A stretch of DNA of 64,000 nt, taken from the NCBI RefSeq assembly GCF_016888165.1, contig NZ_JACSWC010000421.1, forward strand, positions 28,326 to 92,325. The letters are read 5' to 3'. The position numbers and the translations under genes were made by a program. Positions within the stretch are counted from its first letter, which is position 1. Each line of letters begins with the position of its first letter. Of the stretch, positions 53,765 to 61,219 are shown piece after piece. A model generated the notes under the pieces. The model did no database searches. It saw only the letters and a program-made list of their open reading frames with translations, and was not told the origin of the DNA. The stretch comes from Halomicronema sp. CCY15110. Its GTDB lineage: Bacteria > Cyanobacteriota > Cyanobacteriia > Phormidesmidales > Phormidesmidaceae.

Positions 53765-54766
53765 CTAATGAGCATTTTTTTGACTTGCTGTTTCTGCTGT
53801 CCAAGTATTTAGACGATTCACTATGGCGTCTAATTTTATTCTGACGAAACATGAACCCAGATAATATGAATGTTGCCATGAGGGAGCTTCTTGCCACTTA
53901 TTGTATTGAGGCACTAGGTAATTCTCGATGCTTTGCTGCCAAAGATCAATAATGGCTTCTTTGCTTTTTTCATGGCTCCGAAGAAAACCATTTTGGATGA
54001 CTTTTTCAAAAAGAGTTGAATCTTGCTTGAGCTGCTTTAATGCCTGAATTGCTTCTTCAGCAGACGTTACCTCAAAATAATCATATGGACCTTCTCGCTC
54101 CGCTTGAAAAGCTGACTCTGCGCCTAAAACGGCTGGAACACCTGCATGCCAGCAGTTGTACAGCTTAGTTGCTGGCTTCCACAGATGTTGATGGCTGCGG
54201 CCAAATTCTCTGACGGCCAACACTATGTCTACATCGCTATAGTCATGCCAGAGATGCCTAGGGCGAATTTGCCAATTTAGCCCTAGCTGCTCCAGTTCTT
54301 TTAACCACTTCTCTGATTTGAGTTCTGGCGTAAGGTTATATCTCAACCCCATATAAGCAACATTCTCAACCTTATGCTCCCGACTTGCCTCCCGTGGAAT
54401 TAGGCCTGGCTGTGGCCAAAGTGGAATGTAATAACTGTTTCTAACAGACTTACATTCTTCAGGATTTTGCACCAAATGAACTTGAGCATATGGATGAGGA
54501 TCGCGATCAGCTTTTATACATACCAGCAAAGTTGAAGGGTTAGGTTTTAACTCATAGGGTAGGGAATCTCTATGGGCCAAAACAATTCCTTCCTGTGGTA
54601 ACTGATCAACTAACCGACAGGGATAATCATTTTGCCGCAGATGTAAATAGGTTTGTAATGTCCAGCAATAAATACCTCGGCCAAACTCTTCCCAAGGCTC
54701 ATCTGCAGAGCTCGGCATTTCACTAGGCCAATCCTTTGCTGGAAGATAGAAATAGATAGGAGTCAT
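53765..54766 (-). CDS. Glycosyltransferase-like protein, unclassified
   Basis: 333 residues. No named family recognised with certainty. The text WKPATKLYNCWHAGVPAVLG and GPYDYFEVTSAEEAIQALKQ is in the place and style of the donor-binding region of GT-B enzymes (KxxN-HAGVPAV-E). The first half has few motifs (GRGIYCWTLQTYLHLRQNDY). No membrane helix. It is sandwiched between two sulfotransferases in the same strand, 21 bases downstream of the next gene, which supports a role in making the same polymer. Confidence 0.6.
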   Translation of the reverse strand: MTPIYFYLPAKDWPSEMPSSADEPWEEFGRGIYCWTLQTYLHLRQNDYPCRLVDQLPQEGIVLAHRDSLPYELKPNPSTLLVCIKADRDPHPYAQVHLVQNPEECKSVRNSYYIPLWPQPGLIPREASREHKVENVAYMGLRYNLTPELKSEKWLKELEQLGLNWQIRPRHLWHDYSDVDIVLAVREFGRSHQHLWKPATKLYNCWHAGVPAVLGAESAFQAEREGPYDYFEVTSAEEAIQALKQLKQDSTLFEKVIQNGFLRSHEKSKEAIIDLWQQSIENYLVPQYNKWQEAPSWQHSYYLGSCFVRIKLDAIVNRLNTWTAETASQKNAH

Positions 54767-54787
54767 AATTGATGCAAGGGTAACTGC

Positions 54788-55699
54788 TTAAACTTCCAGC
54801 CACGATGAAAGATCGCGATCGATCAACTCTTGCAGCTTCAAAATGTCATCATGATAATCGGCAATCAATTCTTGTCTAAGACGCTTGGGCAGTTCCGGCT
54901 TACCTAAATTTTTGTCCTTGAGCGGTTGAGTGATTTTTTTGCGGACTCCTTTGGGTAGAAAGTGCTTAATTGAGTCCTTTAGAGGATTAGGCTTGTTGAG
55001 TAATGAATTCAGGGTTTGATTTTTAGGGACCTTAGTTGGATTATGTCTCTTATTCGTGTTAGGTAGAAAGCTATTATCAACTTCCAAAAACTCAAAAATT
55101 GATTTCAAGAGTTTCTGGGGTTCCGATCGTAAGTCCTCATATAGACAGACATAAACGTTAGAAGCGCCAAAGGTGGCATAGTATCGCTCTAACTGTTCAA
55201 AATAGAACCCTCGGCGACGATGATGCCACTGAAAACTCCATCCGTCATCAATGCGCTGCTGCTCTTCCTTTAGAGCTTTCTCAAAGTTTGGATGGGGTTC
55301 GCGACCATTGCTCAAGGAAAACAAGAAATGTGAATATGCTCTTTCAGCCGGATCTCTCAAAATAGCCACAATCTTAGCGTCAGGAACATGGCTATGAATC
55401 CGCTGAGCAGCTGTTTGGCTATAAATATAAGAGGTTGATGCCTCTCCAATCGCCTTCTCCCCGTTAACATCAGCAAAGAGTTGCTGATATGTATCTAAAT
55501 CAGTGATGGCGCTTTTCATTAAAAACGGACCAAAGGGACCGATTCGTTCTTGGTTTTGCCCCTCTAAAGTGAAAAAATCTGGTTCCTTTTGATCCCTAGA
55601 GGCAGGCATAAATATGTCTGGGTGCTGTTTGAGATAATAGTAAAGCGATGAGGTGCCTGATTTAGCGGCTCCAATCAGCAGAAAGTTCGGCATCGTCAT
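54788..55699 (-). CDS. Sulfotransferase (type 2), intact
   Basis: 303 residues from ATG 55699, which has GGAG eight bases upstream; a longer open frame overlaps the upstream gene and is rejected. The PAPS 5'-loop is LLIGAAKSGTSSLYYYLKQ, the 3'-phosphate motif AILRDPAERAYSHFLF, and the conserved AIGEASTSYIYS is present. It resembles heparan-sulfate-type sulfotransferases (Sulfotransfer_1). It is paralogous to the frameshifted copy at 52749. It likely sulfates an exported polysaccharide or glycolipid precursor in the cytoplasm. Confidence 0.88.
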   Translation of the reverse strand: MTMPNFLLIGAAKSGTSSLYYYLKQHPDIFMPASRDQKEPDFFTLEGQNQERIGPFGPFLMKSAITDLDTYQQLFADVNGEKAIGEASTSYIYSQTAAQRIHSHVPDAKIVAILRDPAERAYSHFLFSLSNGREPHPNFEKALKEEQQRIDDGWSFQWHHRRRGFYFEQLERYYATFGASNVYVCLYEDLRSEPQKLLKSIFEFLEVDNSFLPNTNKRHNPTKVPKNQTLNSLLNKPNPLKDSIKHFLPKGVRKKITQPLKDKNLGKPELPKRLRQELIADYHDDILKLQELIDRDLSSWLEV

Positions 55700-55718
55700 A
55701 AAGATAGTCTCCAAAAAT

Positions 55719-56822
55719 CTAGATTTCAGCCAGCCATCTATCGGCAATTTTGTCCCAAGTTTCGAGCTGCACAGCAGACTCAAACTGATGTCTCAGTTTC
55801 TCGATGTCAGATAAGTCTTGTAAAAGATCAACAATTTTGTGAGCAAGGGCGATCTGCGTTTCGGGCTGAAATGGATTCCCCACAACCTTCACGCAATAGT
55901 CTTTGTCTTTAAGTCCACCATAGTTTGTGGTTACGGGAACGCATCCAACGAAAGCCGACTCACGGACAGTATTGCAATCAATTTCATCAAAGGTACAGCC
56001 GTAATAGTGAATAATTGATGTTGACTTTTCTTCCATCAAGCGTTCCCGGCTAACCTTGCCATGTTCGAATACACCAGGCTGGCGCATAAGTTGCTGCATT
56101 TTTTGGTGCCATTCTCTTGATGGCCCTTTCGGCCAGCCATAAAAAACATGTAGTTCGGCTGATGGCATTTTTTGCTTGATCAGTGGCCAGCCGAACTCCA
56201 ACATATACTCTAGACCTCTTGAGTAATTGGAGGCATATATGATTTTATTGGGATTCTTTGAGTTACGGCTTAGATGCTGGAATTCAGTGTCTAGACCATT
56301 GGGAATAACGACTATTTTATCGTCGGGTATATCAGGTAGAGTTGAGCGATGAAAGGCATTCTTACAAAAAATCTTGTCGTACTTTCCAAGCTTTTCTAAG
56401 CTAGATTCTGCTGGCAGTAGTACTCCCTTGCCGAGGTCTAGCCATACTCTATTAGCTTTTACTGGAAAAGCTAATCTCCAAGCAAAGTGCCATACCAGCA
56501 ATGTGTCAAATTCGTCATGCTTGTTAAAGTCTTCATGGTGTCGATAAATTACACCATCAAAAGTGCCAGCCTCTTCACCACAACTATTAAAGACTTCAAC
56601 CTGATATCCTTGCTTCGCCCACTCTTTTGCTAGATATATAATTCGTCCTTCTGCACCGCCAAGACCTTTTTTCAGACTCAAGGGCGACCATTGGTAAGGA
56701 GTCTCGGTTGCATAAATTGCAATGGAGTTTTTCGGCCATGCTTTCGCTTGCAACCGATCTTTAATATCAGATGATATGTTGACGAGCTTTCGTTTAATCT
56801 TTTGGTGACTCATGGAGGGCAT
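55719..56822 (-). CDS. Family 4-like glycosyltransferase (paralog B)
   Basis: 367 residues, first gene of the minus-strand cluster. GT-B C-half: KIIYASNYSRGLEYMLEFG, IIHYYGCTFDEIDCNTVRES and VGCVPVTTNYGGL. It matches paralog A at 50577-51701 along the whole length. It begins at ATG 56822, with a second ATG three codons later (56813). No signal peptide. It ends 20 bases before the intact sulfotransferase, a typical operon gap. Confidence 0.85.
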   Translation of the reverse strand: MPSMSHQKIKRKLVNISSDIKDRLQAKAWPKNSIAIYATETPYQWSPLSLKKGLGGAEGRIIYLAKEWAKQGYQVEVFNSCGEEAGTFDGVIYRHHEDFNKHDEFDTLLVWHFAWRLAFPVKANRVWLDLGKGVLLPAESSLEKLGKYDKIFCKNAFHRSTLPDIPDDKIVVIPNGLDTEFQHLSRNSKNPNKIIYASNYSRGLEYMLEFGWPLIKQKMPSAELHVFYGWPKGPSREWHQKMQQLMRQPGVFEHGKVSRERLMEEKSTSIIHYYGCTFDEIDCNTVRESAFVGCVPVTTNYGGLKDKDYCVKVVGNPFQPETQIALAHKIVDLLQDLSDIEKLRHQFESAVQLETWDKIADRWLAEI

Positions 56823-57673
56823 ACTTCATAATCTGAGGTATTAACAGTTCTCTCAGAAAGCAGATGAGGAATGTCAGAAGTATCAGTACAGTAGTACATT
56901 TCTGTAACCAGGGCTCTATCGGAAATCTCTCTAATCCTGAAAATTGGAGGATTTTGATTCAAAGTCGTGACTCTAAGCTAGAAGCGTGGTCAAACTAAAT
57001 AGGTAAATATATGCGCCAATAAAGATCACTAATTTGAAGTGACAGCAACAATAAAATCACCCCCCTGATTGTTGTTCTGAGAAGATATTGCTTTCCAGGC
57101 TACTTCCCTGCTATTGGAACAGGCATATGTTACCCACGGCGATCGCGAAACTATCATCTAATGCACGCTTTACTCTTCAATCGTGGCCAAGATGCCTAGT
57201 GCTCTATCAGTGCTTGATTTTAGGGTTGTGCATACTCTTCAATATCCTTCGACAAGCTCAGGATGAGCGTGATCCGTACATTCAGGCTGAGTCTGTCGAA
57301 GCCCTAAATCTTAGGCTTGACGCTGCACTAGTCTAAAACAGACATGAAAGGACCTGTGTCTGCGGCAAGGGGTGTCTAAATAATTGCTCTCTTGTCTAGA
57401 ACCACCAACATGTAGGTCGGCAGATGGGGCATGAGAGGCCCAAACAGCAAGTGTTTGCGATTTTATGTCAGCCTGCTGCTGCGATGCAGAACGATCTTGC
57501 TAGGGATGGGAACTGGTGGGGTAGTTTGATGTCGGTCTGGGTACTCTAGGCTGGAATGGAGTGCGAAACAAGCTTTACACGGCAGAAAGCTAATCACAGA
57601 TATCGAGTGAGTGTGAAAGTGACACAGCTTCTTAAACAGCTCTGTGTTGAAGAGAGTTTAGAGTTGAAAATTT
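56823..57673. other. 850-base stretch between divergent island genes
   Basis: AT-rich, no recognisable gene. Holds a degenerate inverted repeat at 57247-57301 and presumably the promoters of the minus-strand sulfotransferase cluster and plus-strand GT-A genes. Confidence 0.5.
57247..57301. repeat. Dispersed inverted repeat, GTCGAAG type
   Basis: CTTCGACAAGCTCAGG (57247-57262) and CTGAGTCTGTCGAAG (57287-57301) are complementary at 13 of 15 positions. The same type is seen in degenerate form at 22137. Confidence 0.6.
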
Positions 57674-58693
57674 ATGAATGAATTTGCCATGTCTGGAATC
57701 TATACGCTTGCCAACGACAGAGTCTATGATCAGTTAGTGGCTTTGCTCAACAGCATTGAAGTTAATGTTGGTAAAGAAGTACCTGTTGCGGTCATTGCTT
57801 ATGATGACAATGTGGAAGCGGTAGAGGCTGAGATTGCCCAACGTGAGAACGTTTTTCTAATCTCTGATCCAAGTTGTTTTCAGCCTTGGGAGGACTTCTC
57901 GTATGAGGCATGGAAAGAGCATCCAACGGCATTTCCTTTATGGTCAAAGCAAGGTATTCAAGGGGTGAATCGAATCGGCATGAATCGTCGATATTATGCT
58001 TTTGATGCCCAAGCGCCTTTCGAGAAATTTGTATACTTTGACGCCGATGTTCTTGTTTTGAATTCCTTGGAGTATATCTTCAAGGAAATAGATTCTAGTG
58101 ACTTTGTAGTCTATGACTTTCAATATAAGGATCCTTCACACATATACAATTTAGATTCACCAAAATTACATAAGATCTTTCCGGAAGAGCGAATTCAACG
58201 TGAAATTTTTTGCGCTGGCTTTTACGGGGGGAAACGAGGTTTGTTCACCCCAGCAGAGCGAGCCTGGTTGTCAGAACAACTTATGTCTGGGGAAGCTGAG
58301 ATTTTATATACTTCTGCACCTAATCAATCTCTGCTGAATTATATGAAAATGCGTTTGGATATCCCTGTGTTTAATTTCGCTCTAGAATTGCCGCCTGAGC
58401 AGCGGACGGGGTGTTCAGTGACTTCACCACATTTTCAAATGACGGGGAAAGATTTGCTTTATGACAAGAGTGAAAGATTGACTTATTTGCATTATATTGG
58501 GGTCTCTTCTTCTATCTTCAGGCGTCTTTGTCAGGGAGAGAATCTTGATTTTCCCTATAAAGATATTTTCTTACATTACCGATACCTCAAAGAGCCTGAT
58601 GCGAGACCAGTTTTCTCTGGAGACTTGATTCCTTGTCAGCCTAAACCACCCAGCTTTGGGCGAAAAGTCTTGAAGAAGTTAGGTGTTGTTTAA
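57674..58693 (+). CDS. GT-A-like protein 1 (Npun_R2821/R2822-type)
   Basis: 339 residues. Opens with SGIYTLANDRVYDQLVALLN, then a DxD-type metal site in FVYFDADVLVLNS (about residues 120-132), a Cys/Gly segment CAGFYGGKRGLF, and a QSLLNYM helix. This is the layout of GT8/GT-A transferases. The sequence resembles a cyanobacterial family named after Nostoc genes (Npun_R2821/R2822), whose function is not known. It is in a row with two similar proteins downstream, 26 and 38 bases apart. Confidence 0.7.
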   Translation: MNEFAMSGIYTLANDRVYDQLVALLNSIEVNVGKEVPVAVIAYDDNVEAVEAEIAQRENVFLISDPSCFQPWEDFSYEAWKEHPTAFPLWSKQGIQGVNRIGMNRRYYAFDAQAPFEKFVYFDADVLVLNSLEYIFKEIDSSDFVVYDFQYKDPSHIYNLDSPKLHKIFPEERIQREIFCAGFYGGKRGLFTPAERAWLSEQLMSGEAEILYTSAPNQSLLNYMKMRLDIPVFNFALELPPEQRTGCSVTSPHFQMTGKDLLYDKSERLTYLHYIGVSSSIFRRLCQGENLDFPYKDIFLHYRYLKEPDARPVFSGDLIPCQPKPPSFGRKVLKKLGVV

Positions 58694-58719
58694 GGATCTC
58701 TGTTGAGGCAATATGAAAG

Positions 58720-59643
58720 ATGAGTAATGGTGTATATATCGTTGCTAACGATCGCGTGTTTGACCAAGCGATCGCGCTACTCAGCAGTTTGCGGGTTCAT
58801 AGTCCCGATATCCCTGTGATTATGCTGCCTTTTGATGATAATCACGAGAGAGTTTGGTCGACATGTCGTGATCAGTTTAATGTCCAACGTTACCCAAACC
58901 TAGACTTTTTAGAACAACTCACTCAAGATATTGCGGATATATTTCCGAGAGATTTTTTGCGGCTACCCAATAAGATGCGGAAATTGGGATGCTGGTTCGG
59001 CCCTCTGGATAAATTTGTTTACATAGATACTGATATTTTACTGTTTCAACCCATTGAGAGCAGTCTAAAATATCTTGAAGATGCTGATTTCTTCTGTTGT
59101 GACTTTCAGCAAAAAGGACGTGGATTAGCCGAAGTTTTTAATCCGACTGTTCGAGAGCAGCAGCTATTCTCTGAAGCGGATCTGGAGGATGTGTTTAACA
59201 GCGGCTTTTGGGGAGGTCGGCAAAACACTTTTTTGTACAAAGAGATGCTAGATATTTTGAAGGATTGTGCAGCCCATCGCGAATACTTTGATTTTTCCAC
59301 AGGGACAACAGATCAACCAATCATCAATTACTTAGTGCTGAAAACAGCCGAGAGGCGAGTCAATATCACTCGTGCGAATCCTGAAGAGCCCGGGAATTGG
59401 GGAGGCAGTCCACATTTCGAGCAAAAAGGGCATGCTTTGTATGATGGCGATCGCTGCCTTCGATACCTACACTGGGCGGGAACACCTATTCAGCCAGGCG
59501 GCCCCTATTGGGATATTTGGGAATACTACCGATTTCTCAATGTGCAAGAACCTTTAAGCAATATTTCTGAAAGCCGTGATTCAACTTCCTCCAAATCAGT
59601 CAGAGGGATTTTATCTAAATTGCTGAATTATGCTAAGGGCTAA
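58720..59643 (+). CDS. GT-A-like protein 2 (paralog of protein 1)
   Basis: 307 residues. Start NGVYIVANDRVFDQAIALLS is aligned with protein 1; the metal site is FVYIDTDILLFQP and the later segment is NSGFWGGRQNTFLY, again with DQPIINYLVLK. The C-terminal RYLHWAGTPIQPGG fits the acceptor region of GT-A enzymes. The two arose by duplication. Same strand, 26 bases after protein 1, so cotranscribed. Confidence 0.7.
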   Translation: MSNGVYIVANDRVFDQAIALLSSLRVHSPDIPVIMLPFDDNHERVWSTCRDQFNVQRYPNLDFLEQLTQDIADIFPRDFLRLPNKMRKLGCWFGPLDKFVYIDTDILLFQPIESSLKYLEDADFFCCDFQQKGRGLAEVFNPTVREQQLFSEADLEDVFNSGFWGGRQNTFLYKEMLDILKDCAAHREYFDFSTGTTDQPIINYLVLKTAERRVNITRANPEEPGNWGGSPHFEQKGHALYDGDRCLRYLHWAGTPIQPGGPYWDIWEYYRFLNVQEPLSNISESRDSTSSKSVRGILSKLLNYAKG

Positions 59644-59681
59644 GCCCAGTTGTATTAACACTTGGAGTTGAACTTCCTGCT

Positions 59682-60449
59682 ATGAGCAATCTGAACGATT
59701 ATACATTTTGTACATTGGCTTTAGGCCATAGATATTGTCTGCTTGCTAAGCAGATGTCTGAAAATCTTAATCAGACAGCACCTGGCCATCAGTTAGTCGT
59801 CTTGACTGATAATCCGGAAATGTTTGCTGATTGTAATAATGTCGTCCCTGTGTTCTTCAAGCAGCAGGGTGCTCTCCATTGTTATCACGACAAACGATTT
59901 GCCATTGAACAAGCCTTGAAGCACAGCGATACCGCAGTGATGGTCGATGTTGACGCTGGTTTTGAGAATGTCATCTCAGATTTGAGGTTTGAGCCGGGGA
60001 TTGAATGTTACAGCGAAAACCTAATTGAGCATGTCACAAAGTGGACGCCCGAGCGGCTGACTACTCTGCATAAAGTTGCGGAAAAAGTTGATGTTGAAAT
60101 TGATCATGCGACCTGGATCGGTGAATCACTATTTGCAGTGACTAAAGATGATGGCAAAGAGCAAGCTTTCCTGCAATATTGGGGACAAATCGGCCGTTAT
60201 CTAGAGCTGAATAAAATCCATGCTGGTAGTGGTAATGCTATTGGGTTAGCGGCAGCAAAGGTGGGTTGGGTGCCGCGTAAAAGTGATGCATTCATTCACT
60301 TAAAGTCGCTGTGGAATCATTTTGATGCTTCCTTGCAACGGCCTGCACCGACACTGATGAGTCGTTTGCGCCGCAAGTTCACCTTTCACTACCGTCTAAA
60401 TCTGCAAAGAATCAAGGCTTTGAAAGACTTTGAATTTTATTATCGATAA
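59682..60449 (+). CDS. GT-A-like protein 3
   Basis: 255 residues, shorter. It begins NDYTFCTLALGHRYCLLAKQ and has DTAVMVDVDAGFENVISDLR as the likely DxD site, then NAIGLAAAKVGWVPR near residue 190. Fold and position suggest a glycosyltransferase but no family was recognised. The tail is very basic (RLRRKFTFHYRLNLQRIK), which could bind a membrane surface. Cotranscription with proteins 1 and 2 is likely. Confidence 0.6.
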   Translation: MSNLNDYTFCTLALGHRYCLLAKQMSENLNQTAPGHQLVVLTDNPEMFADCNNVVPVFFKQQGALHCYHDKRFAIEQALKHSDTAVMVDVDAGFENVISDLRFEPGIECYSENLIEHVTKWTPERLTTLHKVAEKVDVEIDHATWIGESLFAVTKDDGKEQAFLQYWGQIGRYLELNKIHAGSGNAIGLAAAKVGWVPRKSDAFIHLKSLWNHFDASLQRPAPTLMSRLRRKFTFHYRLNLQRIKALKDFEFYYR

Positions 60450-61219
60450 TGGAATTACCAGTTTCGCTGTTGTTGTTTAGCGGTTAAATGCTTTGCTGGA
60501 AAACGTGGCAAGCATCTCGGATGGTTTTGGTTAGCGCATTGCCGCTGATCAGTTTGCAAAAGCTTATCCTGATGTTGCAACTATTATTTTCCACATTTCC
60601 CACAGCCATCTGACAGTATCACCGTCCTGAGTTGAGTGAGAGATGAGTTGAATAAGAGGTGAAGAGGGGGGGGGGATAATCATCGAGCCTGTGTGCAGAG
60701 TTGGCGTCAATCTTAGCGATGGCCCTCAGTGTTCGAGGTTGCTCGTCGCGCGAATAGAAATAAGGATCAAATAACATCCAGATTGTTAGGGCAGGCATCT
60801 TGACTGCCTGGGGACAACCGAGACGGCTATCCCAACTTAATTTAATTCTCATTCCTTGGATTAGCGATCGCCCCGGCCCCGATGGGCAAACTCATGGACA
60901 TTGATCGCGTCCGCAGCGATCGCGCCCATTGTCCTCATCCCCTATCCGCAACAGCGATTCACCTACTTCCTCATGAATTTGTAGCTTGGGCCTCATTTTC
61001 CGCCGGGAAAAATCAGTTAGAGGTAGAGTAGTTAGATGTCTCACCGGGGGTTCTGTCGCTTTTGACAGAGGGGATAGGATTGTTGATGAAGCATCGTGCT
61101 AATTTTTGGTAATTGCCGCGATGTGGGTTGAAGCTGTTTCCCGCGATCGCCCAGGTTCCCGCTTGTCTGCTCGCTTTCGATTTTACCTTTTCCATCGCTT
61201 GTAGTAGCAATCCTCTGCC
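60450..61219. other. 770-base stretch before the cyclase gene
   Basis: No gene recognised. Contains a G9 run near 60667 and dispersed repeat B copy 2 (60756-60838). The open frame on the minus strand at 60619-60852 runs through the repeat and is not accepted. Confidence 0.5.
60756..60838 (-). repeat. Dispersed repeat B, copy 2
   Basis: On the minus strand it starts AAGTTGGGATAGCCGTCTCG and continues through the core GGCAGTCAAGATGCCTGCCC, matching 5846-5928 in order over about 83 bases with scattered substitutions. Confidence 0.75.
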
